Counted from the first letter of the stretch, positions 17,734-28,793 are shown. The stretch is 64,000 bases of DNA from an uncultured Clostridia bacterium (GCA_947624445.1 CANQKF010000002.1:62001-126000); one strand, 5' to 3'. The notes: a model not told the origin generated them from the letters alone. Made by a program: numbers and translations.

Positions 17734-17779
17734 ATAGAATGGAGTAAGGCATATGCCAAACCTACGGAGGGAAAACAAA

Positions 17780-18028
17780 ATGTGTAATTGCAATCAGGGC
17801 GGCGGCTGCGGCTGCGCCCTCATGAACGGGATCGCCGACGCGATCTCCAATCTCTTCTCCACCGCGCCCTACTGCGGCGGCTGCAACGGCGGAAACGGCT
17901 GCGGTTGCAACAATAACAATAACAATAACGGCTGCGGATGCATGGCGTTCGATCCGTATTACATGCAGCAGTACGGGCTCTACCCCTTCAACGGCGGAAG
18001 CGGCTGCAGTTGCGGCTGCGGAGGCTGA
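17780..18028 (+). CDS. Small Cys/Gly/Asn-rich protein
   Basis: This 82-residue protein has 14 or so cysteines, mostly in CNC, CGC, CGGC and CSCGC clusters, plus an N7 run. A short hydrophobic stretch (LMNGIADAISNLFSTA) and a Tyr-rich stretch (DPYYMQQYGLYPF) sit between them. I chose ATG 17780 because GGAGGG lies 8 bp upstream; an earlier in-frame ATG at 17753 lacks a site. It is monocistronic with a strong terminator. It resembles spore-coat or metal-binding small proteins of Clostridia only in composition; I do not recognise a family. Confidence 0.75.
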   Translation: MCNCNQGGGCGCALMNGIADAISNLFSTAPYCGGCNGGNGCGCNNNNNNNGCGCMAFDPYYMQQYGLYPFNGGSGCSCGCGG

Positions 18029-18034
18029 ACGTTC

Positions 18035-18065
18035 GGCGGCGCCGCACGGGGCGGCGCCGCCTTTT
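18035..18065 (+). terminator. Terminator after the Cys-rich gene
   Basis: GGCGGCGCCGC pairs with GCGGCGCCGCC (11 bp) around ACGGG, followed by TTTT. Confidence 0.9.
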
Positions 18066-18121
18066 CGCGCCGAAATGTTCCCGCACCGAAAAACCTCGGC
18101 GAAAAAATGCATTGAAATCTC

Positions 18122-18150
18122 TTGCCAATGGGCGTGGCGAATGCTATAAT
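18122..18150 (+). promoter_or_regulatory. Promoter of the yitT-like gene
   Basis: TTGCCA (18122-18127) and TATAAT (18145-18150) with a 17-bp spacer. Confidence 0.8.
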
Positions 18151-18188
18151 GGTATCCGCGCGGACAAAGAGAACGCGCGGAGATGCCT

Positions 18189-19229
18189 ATGAAACGCAAG
18201 CAAAGCGCCCGGGGCAAGCACCTCAAAAAGCCGACGCGTCGGCAGGTGCTGCGCCTTGTGCTCAACAGTCTCATCATCGTATTCGGAAATGCGGTCGCCG
18301 CTGCGGCGTCGGCATTCTTTATTGCCCCCAACAAATTCGTCATGGGCGGAACGACGGGCCTCGGCATCTTTGTGAGCAACGTGCTCACGAAGTTCACCGA
18401 TTTCAGCGAAACGGCAACGGAGTGGGCGCGCAACATCGCCGTCTATGCCGTCAACATCTCGCTCTTCATTTTGGGCGCCATCCTGCTCGGCAAGAAGCTC
18501 GTCGTCACGACGCTCGCGGGCACCCTGCTCTATCCCTCGTTTTTGAGCTTATTTACGCTCGTCAACCGCGCCTACCTCGATTCGCACGGCGGAAACGCGA
18601 TCGCCTCGGACGATCCCATGCTCGCCGCGTTCATGGGGGCGCTTTTGTTCGGCTTCGGCGTGGGGATCGTCATCCGCGTGGGCGCCTCGACGGGCGGCAC
18701 CGATATCCCCGCGCTCATCTTCCATAAATTTTTCGCGACGCCCGTCTCCGTCACGCTCTGGATCTGCGATTTCACGATCGTCGCCCTCAACTTCATCGCG
18801 GTGGACATCGAAAGCATCCTCTACGGCGTCGTCATCACGCTCATCTCCTCCTTCATCGTGGATAAAGTCACGCCCATCGGCATGCGGCGCACGCAGGTGA
18901 AGATCGTCAGCATGCGCTACAAGGAGATCCGCGATATGATCCTCACGAAGATCAGCCGCGGCGTCACCGTGCTCTACGGGCAGACGGGCTATCTCAAAAA
19001 GGATTGCCACATGCTGCTCACCGTTATCTCCCACCGCCAGCTCGTCGCCCTCAAAGCGGAGGTGCAGAAGATCGACCCCGAGGCGTTCATGACGATCTCG
19101 GTCGTCTCCGAAGTCCGCGGGCGTGGCTTCCAATCGGAGGGCGTGGAGTTCCTCCTGCCCCGCGAAAAGGAGAAGGACGCCCTGCCGCCCATCCCCGATG
19201 CGGAAGAACGTACAGAAGAAGATCAATAG
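18189..19229 (+). CDS. YitT-family membrane protein (DUF2179 C-terminus)
   Basis: This 346-residue protein has about five membrane helices in its first 220 residues and then a soluble DUF2179 domain (residues about 235-320, with VTVLYGQTGYLKKDCHMLLTVI). The membrane part contains GGTTGLGIF and GASTGGTDIPALI, typical of YitT proteins. Function is not established for the family; some members are linked to amino-acid or anion transport. I chose ATG 18189 because GGAG lies 6 bp upstream, while the ATG at 18183 has no spacing. A promoter lies directly upstream. Confidence 0.88.
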   Translation: MKRKQSARGKHLKKPTRRQVLRLVLNSLIIVFGNAVAAAASAFFIAPNKFVMGGTTGLGIFVSNVLTKFTDFSETATEWARNIAVYAVNISLFILGAILLGKKLVVTTLAGTLLYPSFLSLFTLVNRAYLDSHGGNAIASDDPMLAAFMGALLFGFGVGIVIRVGASTGGTDIPALIFHKFFATPVSVTLWICDFTIVALNFIAVDIESILYGVVITLISSFIVDKVTPIGMRRTQVKIVSMRYKEIRDMILTKISRGVTVLYGQTGYLKKDCHMLLTVISHRQLVALKAEVQKIDPEAFMTISVVSEVRGRGFQSEGVEFLLPREKEKDALPPIPDAEERTEEDQ

Positions 19230-19337
19230 CTTCAAGGCGGGTCTCCGCCCCGCACACCACCGAACATCTCGGCGCGGCCTTTCTGCGCAACGCGCGGCGC
19301 GCCGCATTCCCGATCCCGATCCAAAGGAGAACGCATC

Positions 19338-20510
<1,173 letters not shown>

Positions 20511-20538
20511 AAACTTCGGAAAAGCGCGGCGAAACGGT

Positions 20539-20567
20539 TGACGAAACCTTGCAAAAGGATTACAATA
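20539..20567 (+). promoter_or_regulatory. prs promoter
   Basis: TTGACG (20539-20544) and TACAAT (20562-20567) with a 17-bp spacer, 38 bp before prs. Confidence 0.8.
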
Positions 20568-20605
20568 GAAGCGCACGGTAGAAATTTCACATAAGGAACG
20601 CGGGC

Positions 20606-21553
20606 ATGATCACACACGGCAACGAAATCAAGCTGTTTGCGGGCAACTCCAATCTTCCTCTCGCGCGGGCGATCGCCGCGAAGCTCAACACGAGCCTCGG
20701 GGAAGTCGAAGTCACCAAGTTCTCGGATGGGGAGACTTCCGTTCACATCTGCGAGACGGTGCGCGGGCGGGACCTCTTCATCATCCAGTCCACCGCGGCG
20801 CCCGTCAACGACAATCTGATGGAGCTTCTCATCATGATCGACGCGGCGAAACGGGCCTCGGCGGGCAGAGTGACCGCCGTCATGCCGTATTTCGGCTATG
20901 CGCGGCAAGACCGCAAGGCGCGCTCCCGCGATCCCATCACGGCAAAGCTCGTCGCCGATCTGCTCACTTCGGCGGGCGCCGACCGTGTGCTCACGATGGA
21001 TCTCCACGCCGCCCAGATCCAGGGATTCTTCAACATCCCCGTGGATAACCTCTTGGGCGGGCCGCTGCTCTACAGCTACTACGCCGATAAGCTCGGCGAC
21101 GACTTCATCGTCGTCTCCCCCGATATCGGTTCGGTCAACCGCTCGCGGAAGGTGGCGGAACGCCTCGGCTGTCCGCTCGCCATCATCGATAAGCGCCGTC
21201 CGCGCGCGAACGTGATGGAAGTCATGAACATCATCGGCAACGTCGAGGGGAAGCGCTGTCTGCTCGTCGACGACATGATCGATACGGGCGGCACGATCGT
21301 GCAGGGCGCAGAGGCGCTCGTAGACGCGGGCGCGAAGGAGATCAAGGCATGCTGCACGCACGCGGTGCTCTCGGACCCCGCCGTGGAGCGGCTCGCCGCC
21401 TCCCCGATCGACGAGCTCGTGATGCTCGATACCATCCAACTCCCGCCCGAAAAACTTCTTCCCAAGATGAAGATCCTTTCGGTCGCGGAGATCTTCGCCG
21501 CGGCGATCGAGAACGTCTACCTCGATAAGCCGATGAGCAAGATCTACGATTGA
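20606..21553 (+). CDS. prs: Ribose-phosphate pyrophosphokinase
   Basis: The enzyme makes PRPP from ribose 5-phosphate and ATP, the precursor for nucleotides, NAD, histidine and tryptophan. It is of class I, with 315 residues. It shows the start IKLFAGNSNLPLA, FSDGE, YFGYARQDRK, the PP-binding DLHAAQIQGFF, and the PRPP loop LLVDDMIDTGGT. Downstream pth and mfd keep the widespread prs-pth-mfd order, though a terminator separates prs from pth. Confidence 0.97.
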   Translation: MITHGNEIKLFAGNSNLPLARAIAAKLNTSLGEVEVTKFSDGETSVHICETVRGRDLFIIQSTAAPVNDNLMELLIMIDAAKRASAGRVTAVMPYFGYARQDRKARSRDPITAKLVADLLTSAGADRVLTMDLHAAQIQGFFNIPVDNLLGGPLLYSYYADKLGDDFIVVSPDIGSVNRSRKVAERLGCPLAIIDKRRPRANVMEVMNIIGNVEGKRCLLVDDMIDTGGTIVQGAEALVDAGAKEIKACCTHAVLSDPAVERLAASPIDELVMLDTIQLPPEKLLPKMKILSVAEIFAAAIENVYLDKPMSKIYD

Positions 21554-21687
21554 GATCCCGCAAATTTTTCGGCGGCGCAACAGATCGCTCGAGGATTTAA
21601 TCGACTACATCCCCCGGCTATTGCCGCCGCTCGCTCGGCTCTCCCGTATTCGAGGACCGATACAAGGTTAAGACGAAACAACGCATG

Positions 21688-21711
21688 CCGCCGCGATGAG
21701 CGGCGGTTTTT
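21688..21711 (+). terminator. Terminator between prs and pth
   Basis: CCGCCGC pairs with GCGGCGG around GATGA, followed by TTTTT, ending 16 bp before the pth start codon. The rest of the 174-bp gap contains nothing recognisable. Confidence 0.85.
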
Positions 21712-21727
21712 CCATCGGCAGGTAATT

Positions 21728-22294
21728 ATGTTCTTGATCGTCGGACTCGGCAATCCCGAGGAAAAATACGCAAAGACGTTCCACAACATGGGCTTTCTCG
21801 CCGCGGCGGACTGCGCCGAACTTCTGCACGCCAAATTCAAGAAGAAGGAGTGCGAGGCGAGCGTCGCCGAGGCCTATCTCGCGGGCGAAAAGGTCATCAT
21901 CGCCCGTCCGCTCACCTATATGAACTGCTCGGGGCGGGCGGTGAAACAGCTCATGAAGAAATACAAGATCGGCGAAAAGGAGCTTGTCGTCATCTACGAC
22001 GACTACGATCTCCCCAAGGGGCACGTGCGCATCCGTCCCTCGGGCAGCGCGGGCACGCACAACGGCATGCGCTCGGTCATCGCCGAAACGGGCCTCTCCG
22101 CCTTTGCGCGCATCCGCATCGGCATCCGCGACGAAGGGGCGGCGAACATCCCGCTCATCGACTACGTCCTCTCCGAGGTGCGGCGGGAGGATTACGACCT
22201 CTTTGCGGCGGCTTCGAAGCGGGCGGCGGAAGCGGCGGTCGCGATCGCCTCGGGCACGCCGTTCGACCTTGTCATGACGAAATATAACGGTTGA
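21728..22294 (+). CDS. pth: Peptidyl-tRNA hydrolase
   Basis: The enzyme frees tRNA from peptidyl-tRNA dropped by ribosomes. Its 188 residues show LIVGLGNPEEKY, the catalytic His in TFHNMGF, RPLTYMNCSG, and the second motif DDYDLPKGHVRIRPSGSAGTHNG (positions about 91-113). It lies directly behind a terminator, so a promoter inside that region or readthrough is needed. mfd starts 3 bp after its stop. Confidence 0.97.
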   Translation: MFLIVGLGNPEEKYAKTFHNMGFLAAADCAELLHAKFKKKECEASVAEAYLAGEKVIIARPLTYMNCSGRAVKQLMKKYKIGEKELVVIYDDYDLPKGHVRIRPSGSAGTHNGMRSVIAETGLSAFARIRIGIRDEGAANIPLIDYVLSEVRREDYDLFAAASKRAAEAAVAIASGTPFDLVMTKYNG

Positions 22295-22297
22295 TCC

Positions 22298-25200
22298 ATG
22301 CAATTCTTTACCTTTCAGCGCCTCGGCGGGGACTATCCCGCGCTCGGTGCAGACCTGAATCTCGGCGTCCCCACGGCAGTTTTCGGATTGGGCGACGCCG
22401 AAAAATATCTTATGGCGGCGATGGCGGGGCGCAGGCTCGTGTATATCACGGCGGACGCGCTCTCCGCACAGCGGGCGCAGGCGGCGATCTCGGTGCTCTC
22501 GGGCAAGCGGTGCGCCCTGCTCGCGGCGAAGGACGAGGTGCTCACCTACCGCAAGGCGCTCTCGCGGGACGCGCTCTACCGCCGTCTCACCGCGCTCCAT
22601 GAATGGGCGTGCGGGGCGGAAGTGCTCGTCGCCGATATCGAAGCGCTCGTGCAGCTCGTGCCCGTGCGCGTTCCCGTCTGCACGCTGACCGTGGGCGGGG
22701 AGACCGACATGCGCGGGCTCATCGAGGCGCTCGTGCGCGCGGGGTATACGCGCGGCTACGACGTCGACGGCAAGGGCGCCTTCTCGGTGCGCGGCGATAT
22801 CCTCGATATCTATCCCATCAACCTCGCCCATCCCGTGCGCATCGACTTCTTCGGCGACGAAGTGGAGGCGATCAAGCCCTACGACGAGACGACGGGGGAG
22901 CGCTATCCCCGGATCGACCGCGTGGAGATCGTCGCGGCGACGGACGTCATCCGCGCGGAGGGGGAGGAGGAGCGGCTCGCCCGCGTCTTCTCCGAAGAAC
23001 TCTCGCACGCGCCCGACGCGAAGGCGTATGCCCGCCTTTCGGAGATTTTTTCCTCGGTCGCCGCTGAAGGTTATACCTCGGATTTTTTGCTTCCCGTGCT
23101 CTCGGGCGCGGGTTCGGTTTTCGGGCTTTTACCCGATGACGTCCTCCTCGTTTTCGACGAGACCAAGCTCATCCGCGATAAACTTAAGGGGCTGTATTCG
23201 GAGCACGCGGCGCGCCATAAATTGCTCTACGCGGGCGGCGAGACCGCGAAGTTCTCGCTCGGGCAATACCTCCCCGAGGAGACCTTTTCCTCCCTCGGCA
23301 GTCGCCCCTGCCTCGCCCTCCAGACCTTTGCGGGCGACGTGGGATTTTTCTCGCCGCTGCGCATCTACAACCTGAGATCCACGCCCGTCCACCGCTATCT
23401 CAATTCCCTGCCCGATTTCATCACCGACCTCCGCGTTTGGGAAAAGACGGGGTACCGTGTGTTGGTTTTTTGCGGTTCGCAGGAGCGCGTCGGGCTGCTC
23501 TCGGAGCGGCTTGCGGACGACGCGGTGCCCCACAGCGCCGTGCTTCCCGCCTTCGACGATCTCCGCGGGACCGTGCTGCTCTCCGCCTCCCTCGAGCACG
23601 GATTTTTGCTGCACGGCTGCAAGATCGCCGTGATCGGCACGGGCGATCTCTACACCAAGGCGGCCGCCCGCCGCATCAAGCGCCGCCGCGGCGACCTCTT
23701 CGTCGCGCCCGAGGTGGGCGACTATGCCGTCCACGAGATGTACGGCGTGGGGCGCATCACGGGGACGAAAAAGATCGAGACGACCGACAGCACCAAGGAG
23801 TATATCGCCCTCGAATATAAGGACGGCGACACCCTCTATGTGCCCGTCGAGCAGATGGATATCCTCTCCAAATACATGGGCGGGGAGAATCCCACGCTCT
23901 CCAAGATCGGCGGGGGCGAGTTCGAACGGGTGAAGGCGCGGGTGCGTGCCTCCCTCAAAAAGATGGCGTTCGACCTGAAGCAGCTCTACGCCGAGCGGCA
24001 GGAAAAGCGGGGATACGTGTTCCCCGAATTCCGCGAGGAGATGGAGGAGTTCGAGGCGGCGTTCCCCTACGAGGAGACGGCGGACCAGCTCCAATCGGTC
24101 GCCGAGATTAAGGCGGACATGTGCTCGGAGAAGGTGATGGACCGCCTGCTCTGCGGCGACGTCGGCTTCGGCAAGACGGAAGTCGCCCTGCGCGCCGCAT
24201 ACCTCTGCATCCTCGCGGGTCGGCAGGTCGCGCTCATGTGCCCGAGCACCGTGCTCTCCGAACAGCACTTCCGCACGGCGACCGAGCGCATGGGGGAGTT
24301 CGGCGTGCGCGTCGCCTCGCTCAACCGCTTCCGCACCGAAAAGGAGGTCTCCGAGACCCTCGCCGCGCTCAAACGGGGGGAGATCGATCTCGTCGTCGGC
24401 ACCCACCGCCTGCTCTCTCAGGACGTCGTGTTCCGCGACCTCGGGCTACTCATCCTCGATGAGGAACAGCGCTTCGGCGTCGAGCACAAGGAGAAGATCA
24501 AGAACGTGAAGCGGGACGTGGACTGCCTCACGATGACGGCGACGCCCATCCCGCGCACCTTGCACCTCTCCCTCTCGGGCATCCGCGACATCTCGACCAT
24601 CCAGACGCCGCCCGTCGCCCGCCTGCCCGTGCAGACCTACGTCGCCGAGGAGACCGAGACGCTCATCCGCGACGCCTGCGTCCGCGAGCTCTCGCGCAAG
24701 GGGCAGATCTTTTTGCTCTACAACCGCGTGGAGACCATCGATACCTTCGCGCGGCACATCGCCGCGATCGTCCCCGAGGCGCGCGTCGCCGTCGCCCACG
24801 GGCGGATGGACCGCGCGGCCCTCGACCGCAACGTGTTCGGCTTCTACCGCGGGGAATACGACCTGCTCGTGACGACGACGATCATCGAGAACGGCATCGA
24901 CCTTCCCAACGCGAACACGCTCATCGTGATCGACGCCGACCGCCTCGGCATCTCCCAGCTCTACCAGCTGCGCGGAAGAGTGGGGCGGGGGGCGCGGCTC
25001 GCGCACGCCTACTTCACCTATAAGCCCGAAAAGGTCATGACGGCGAACGCCGCCGAGCGGCTCAAAGCCATCATGCAGTTCACCGAGCTCGGCTCGGGCT
25101 TCCGCATCGCCATGCGCGACCTCGAGATCCGCGGCGCGGGGAACGTCCTCGGCGCCGAGCAGCACGGGCACATGGATAAGGTGGGCTACGAGCTCTACGC

Positions 25201-25684
25201 GAAGATCCTCAAGGAGGAGCTCACGGGCGAGCGGCAGGAGCTCGTCGATCTCGACGTCAAGATCTCCGCGTTCCTGCCCGAAAATTACATCGAATCCCCC
25301 GCGGGGCGCATGGATTGCTACAAGCAGATCGCCGAGATCCGCAGCGCCAAGGATTACAAGCGCGTCTGCACGGCGATGGAGGAGAACTACGGTCCGCTCC
25401 CGCCCTCCGCGGAGAACTTGCTCGTCATCGCGCTCATGAAGAGCTTCGCCCAGCGCCTGCGCGTCCGCCGCATCGCCGTCGGGCAGAAGGGCGGGCTCGT
25501 CGAATTCTCCGCGCTCGAAGCGCTCGGCAGCGAGGGCGTCTCGGCGGCCATCGAGAAATACGGCACGCGCGTCAGCCTCGAAATGACGAGCGCGCCCTGC
25601 ATCCGCTTCCGTCCCGAGGCGGACGGCGCCCGCACGATGATCCGCATGACCCGCTTTTTGCAGTTCGCCTGCGGCATGAAGTGA
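22298..25684 (+). CDS. mfd: Transcription-repair coupling factor Mfd
   Basis: Mfd removes RNA polymerase stalled at DNA damage and recruits UvrA. Its 1128 residues contain the UvrB-homology N-terminal modules (YDVDGKGAFSVRGDILDIYP near 150), the RNA-polymerase interacting domain (VGDYAVHEMYGVGRITG near 475), the helicase with Walker A GDVGFGKTE near 625 and DEEQRFGVEHK near 722, and TATPIPRTLH. The C-terminal D7 domain closes it. It starts 3 bp after pth. Confidence 0.97.
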   Translation: MQFFTFQRLGGDYPALGADLNLGVPTAVFGLGDAEKYLMAAMAGRRLVYITADALSAQRAQAAISVLSGKRCALLAAKDEVLTYRKALSRDALYRRLTALHEWACGAEVLVADIEALVQLVPVRVPVCTLTVGGETDMRGLIEALVRAGYTRGYDVDGKGAFSVRGDILDIYPINLAHPVRIDFFGDEVEAIKPYDETTGERYPRIDRVEIVAATDVIRAEGEEERLARVFSEELSHAPDAKAYARLSEIFSSVAAEGYTSDFLLPVLSGAGSVFGLLPDDVLLVFDETKLIRDKLKGLYSEHAARHKLLYAGGETAKFSLGQYLPEETFSSLGSRPCLALQTFAGDVGFFSPLRIYNLRSTPVHRYLNSLPDFITDLRVWEKTGYRVLVFCGSQERVGLLSERLADDAVPHSAVLPAFDDLRGTVLLSASLEHGFLLHGCKIAVIGTGDLYTKAAARRIKRRRGDLFVAPEVGDYAVHEMYGVGRITGTKKIETTDSTKEYIALEYKDGDTLYVPVEQMDILSKYMGGENPTLSKIGGGEFERVKARVRASLKKMAFDLKQLYAERQEKRGYVFPEFREEMEEFEAAFPYEETADQLQSVAEIKADMCSEKVMDRLLCGDVGFGKTEVALRAAYLCILAGRQVALMCPSTVLSEQHFRTATERMGEFGVRVASLNRFRTEKEVSETLAALKRGEIDLVVGTHRLLSQDVVFRDLGLLILDEEQRFGVEHKEKIKNVKRDVDCLTMTATPIPRTLHLSLSGIRDISTIQTPPVARLPVQTYVAEETETLIRDACVRELSRKGQIFLLYNRVETIDTFARHIAAIVPEARVAVAHGRMDRAALDRNVFGFYRGEYDLLVTTTIIENGIDLPNANTLIVIDADRLGISQLYQLRGRVGRGARLAHAYFTYKPEKVMTANAAERLKAIMQFTELGSGFRIAMRDLEIRGAGNVLGAEQHGHMDKVGYELYAKILKEELTGERQELVDLDVKISAFLPENYIESPAGRMDCYKQIAEIRSAKDYKRVCTAMEENYGPLPPSAENLLVIALMKSFAQRLRVRRIAVGQKGGLVEFSALEALGSEGVSAAIEKYGTRVSLEMTSAPCIRFRPEADGARTMIRMTRFLQFACGMK

Positions 25685-25746
25685 ACAAAAACCCGAGAAA
25701 TTGCAAAAAAATAAGAATTTTTCCCCGATATAGGGCGAGAAATAAT

Positions 25747-25775
25747 TGCATTCGGCGGGGAAATAGGGTATAATA
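25747..25775 (+). promoter_or_regulatory. Promoter of the foldase-like lipoprotein
   Basis: TTGCAT (25747-25752) and TATAAT (25770-25775) with a 17-bp spacer. Confidence 0.8.
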
Positions 25776-25844
25776 GATAAAGCTGTACAGCGCGTGCCCG
25801 TTCGCGCGCGCGAAGAAAATACGCATTACAGTCGGAGCAACGCT

Positions 25845-27983
25845 ATGAAAAATGGAAAGAGAGCGGCAGTGGTCGCTCTGTCGGCGGTCCTCGCCTGCGC
25901 TTCCCTCGCGGGGTGCGACCGTCTCACAACCGTGAATACCGCAAAGGACTACGCGCAGATCATCGCCGAAGTCGATCTCACCGCGAGCGAGGATTATGCC
26001 GCGGGCGGAACGTTTGCCGCATACCGCGATCTCGTCGAGACGGGCAGCATCAGCAAGCGCGATCTCATCATGAGCTACCTCTCCTCGGGGTACAGCATCC
26101 AGCAGCAGTACGGTTGGTCGTATCGGGATATCTTCGAAATGATCATCGAGAGTCTCGTCAACCGCCAGATCTTCGTGCAGTATTCCAAGACCTACCTCGC
26201 CCAGAACGGCGCGGGGGACGATAAGTATACCGTCGACGGCTACAAGGCGGCGATGGCGGGCGATTTCCCGTGCGAAGAGGCGCGCGTCGCCGCAGGGCTC
26301 GCCTATTTCCTCACCGCGGACGAGAAGAGCAAGGCCGATTACGACCTGCGCGTCTCCATCAACGGGCAGATCGATACCTATGAGGAAGCGATCATCGACT
26401 TCGAAGAGGATCACGCCCACACCGCGGATAGCGACGTCCGCACCCTTCCCACGGGCGCGGAGACCGAGGACGCCGAGTATTTCGACGTAAATTACCGCAT
26501 CTACACGGGCGCGGAGGCGCCCTCGGCGCTCGGCACCTACGAGAAGCCCGATGGTTCCACGGCTTCCACCCGCAAGCGCGCCTACGAGAAGTATCTCGCC
26601 TCCCTGCGCTCCAACAACCTGCTCGAAGAGGGCGAGGATACGAGCAACTTCGAGAGCCTGCGCTATTTCGCGCTCGAACAGAAGTCTGCCTACGAGACGG
26701 CCGTCATCAACAAGGTGATGGATCTCTTCGAGGACGAGGCGGAGAAGGATTTCAGGGAATCGTGGGTGCAGGAGGTCTACGAGGAGACGCTCAACACCCA
26801 GAAGGAGACCTACAACAGCAATAAGTCCACGTTCGAGACCGATCTCAACGCGATGTCGGATAGCAAGTTCGTGCTCGCGGCGCCGCAGTCCGAGGACGCT
26901 TCGGGCAATCCCGTCAACGACGCCTACGGCTTCGTCATCAATATCCTGCTTCCCTTCTCGGCAACGCAGTCGGCTGCTTTGGACCGCGTCTCCAACGACC
27001 TCGGCGACGAAAAGGGCAACGTGTTCGCGGCGCGCGCCAATCTCCTCCGCGGGATCCGCGCGACCGACCAGCGCGGCACATGGTTCACGGGCCACGAGGA
27101 TTATTCCTTCGCAGCCGATGAGAACGCCTATAAGGGCGCAGGCGACCGCAACTATCTCTTCTTCGAGAACGGGCTCAAAAATTCCTCGGGCGACGATGCG
27201 CGCTACGAGCCCCTCAAAAATTACTACGGCGAATACACGTTCAACGGCGCCGTCGAAAAGGACGCCGAGGGCGAATACACGATCACGCCCGAGAAGATCA
27301 CGATCGACGGATTCCTCGGCGAGATGAAGGGGTATCTCGAACACATCGGGCTTCCCGTCGCGGTCGAGACCAAGGCGGATCCCGAAGCCTACTACGCCAA
27401 CGAGGATTACTACTACACCGCGGACGCGGCGGACGGCAGCTACCGCGCGGGCGACGTCGATTACTCCAAGTTCATCTACGAGACGGGAAAGATCGAGTAC
27501 TTCAAGACCAACCAATACAATGCCAACGATCTCTTCTATGCGGGCAGCAAGGAAAACGACGCGTTCTCCGTCATAAACGAGCTCTCCTTCGCGTATAATA
27601 CGGATACGGCGGGGCTGAACTCCTATCTCGGCTATATGATCTCGCCGTATAAGACGTCGTTCATGTCCGAATTCGAGTACGCGGCACAGATCGCCGTTGC
27701 AAACGGCGCGGGCTCGTATGCGGTCATTCCCACCGATTACGGCTGGCACATCATCTACTGCACGTTCTCGTTCGCGGATGCGGAGACCCCGTTCAATTTC
27801 GTCTATGAGGACCGCAACGTGGAAGGGAAGTTCTCCAACCTCTACTTCGAACAGATGAAGTCGGAGACGCTGTCGGACGATGCTTCCCGCCGCCAGACGG
27901 AGGCGATCAACAAGTACGCCGACGACTGCGTGAAGCAGTACACGGATCGCTGGAAGGATCTTGCGGATATGGACAACGCATAA
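25845..27983 (+). CDS. PrsA/parvulin-like foldase lipoprotein (probable)
   Basis: This 712-residue protein has a signal peptide with lipobox ASLAGC (cysteine near residue 24). Its N-terminal region is helical, with SYRDIFEMIIESLVNRQIFVQYSKTY resembling the SurA/PrsA N-terminal fold. Near residue 640 VIPTDYGWHIIYCTF matches the last strand of parvulin prolyl isomerases. The length is about twice that of PrsA, and the middle is acidic and Tyr-rich. It lies downstream of mfd, a common site for this kind of foldase. I chose ATG 25845, which begins the signal peptide. Isomerase activity is uncertain because the parvulin core is poorly conserved. Confidence 0.7.
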   Translation: MKNGKRAAVVALSAVLACASLAGCDRLTTVNTAKDYAQIIAEVDLTASEDYAAGGTFAAYRDLVETGSISKRDLIMSYLSSGYSIQQQYGWSYRDIFEMIIESLVNRQIFVQYSKTYLAQNGAGDDKYTVDGYKAAMAGDFPCEEARVAAGLAYFLTADEKSKADYDLRVSINGQIDTYEEAIIDFEEDHAHTADSDVRTLPTGAETEDAEYFDVNYRIYTGAEAPSALGTYEKPDGSTASTRKRAYEKYLASLRSNNLLEEGEDTSNFESLRYFALEQKSAYETAVINKVMDLFEDEAEKDFRESWVQEVYEETLNTQKETYNSNKSTFETDLNAMSDSKFVLAAPQSEDASGNPVNDAYGFVINILLPFSATQSAALDRVSNDLGDEKGNVFAARANLLRGIRATDQRGTWFTGHEDYSFAADENAYKGAGDRNYLFFENGLKNSSGDDARYEPLKNYYGEYTFNGAVEKDAEGEYTITPEKITIDGFLGEMKGYLEHIGLPVAVETKADPEAYYANEDYYYTADAADGSYRAGDVDYSKFIYETGKIEYFKTNQYNANDLFYAGSKENDAFSVINELSFAYNTDTAGLNSYLGYMISPYKTSFMSEFEYAAQIAVANGAGSYAVIPTDYGWHIIYCTFSFADAETPFNFVYEDRNVEGKFSNLYFEQMKSETLSDDASRRQTEAINKYADDCVKQYTDRWKDLADMDNA

Positions 27984-27992
27984 GGGCGTTGC

Positions 27993-28793
27993 ATGGAGTT
28001 TTTCAAAGCGATCTTCACATCTATATTGCTCGGTACGGTGCAGGGACTCACAGAGTTCCTGCCCGTTTCATCGAGCGGACATCTTGTCCTCATCGAGCGG
28101 CTGCTCGGCGTTTCGTTCGTCGGCGGCGCGCTCTTTTTTCACCTCATGTTGCACCTCGGGTCGCTCGTCGCCGTCCTTATCGCGATGCGCAAAGAGATCA
28201 GAGCGGCGTGCAAAAGGCCCGTGGCGCTCCTCATGCTGTTTACGGCGACCCTTCCCGCGGGGGCGGCGGCCTTCTTCGCCGAAAAGATCGACGGGCTCTT
28301 CATGGGGGACCGCGGGCTCGCGGTTTTGTGCGTGTTTTTCGGGATCACGGCGGTGCTGCTGCTCGCCGCCGAGCTCGTCGCGACGCGGCGGAAGCGCGCA
28401 AAGCCCTTCGGATGGGGGCAGGCGGCGGCGATGGGATTCATGCAGGCGGTCGCCGTGCTCCCCGGGATCTCGCGCAGCGGCTCGACGATCGCCGCGGGCG
28501 TCTTTGCGGGCGCGAGCGCGGAGGACGCCTCGAAATTCTCCTTCCTGATGAGCATTCCCGTCATTCTCGGGGGCGCGGTCCTCGGGATCGCGGAGATCGC
28601 CGCCTCGCCCACCGTGCGGATGGGGCCCGCGGAGGGCGTCGGGCTCGCCTGCGGCATGCTCGCCGCGGCGGTTTCGGGCTATTTTGCCCTCCGCCTGATG
28701 CGGAAGGCGATGGGGCGGGCGAACTACAAGTGGTTTGCGCTCTATCTTATCCTGCTCTCGCTCGCGGGGCTGTGGCTCGACCTCCTCGCGTGA
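27993..28793 (+). CDS. uppP: Undecaprenyl-diphosphatase UppP (BacA)
   Basis: This membrane phosphatase recycles undecaprenyl diphosphate, the lipid carrier of wall polymers, and gives bacitracin tolerance. Its 266 residues show the motifs GTVQGLTEFLPVSSSGHL near residue 14 and AVLPGISRSGSTI near 152, which hold the catalytic Glu, Ser and Arg. About eight membrane helices are visible. It starts 9 bp after the foldase gene, likely in one operon. Confidence 0.97.
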   Translation: MEFFKAIFTSILLGTVQGLTEFLPVSSSGHLVLIERLLGVSFVGGALFFHLMLHLGSLVAVLIAMRKEIRAACKRPVALLMLFTATLPAGAAAFFAEKIDGLFMGDRGLAVLCVFFGITAVLLLAAELVATRRKRAKPFGWGQAAAMGFMQAVAVLPGISRSGSTIAAGVFAGASAEDASKFSFLMSIPVILGGAVLGIAEIAASPTVRMGPAEGVGLACGMLAAAVSGYFALRLMRKAMGRANYKWFALYLILLSLAGLWLDLLA

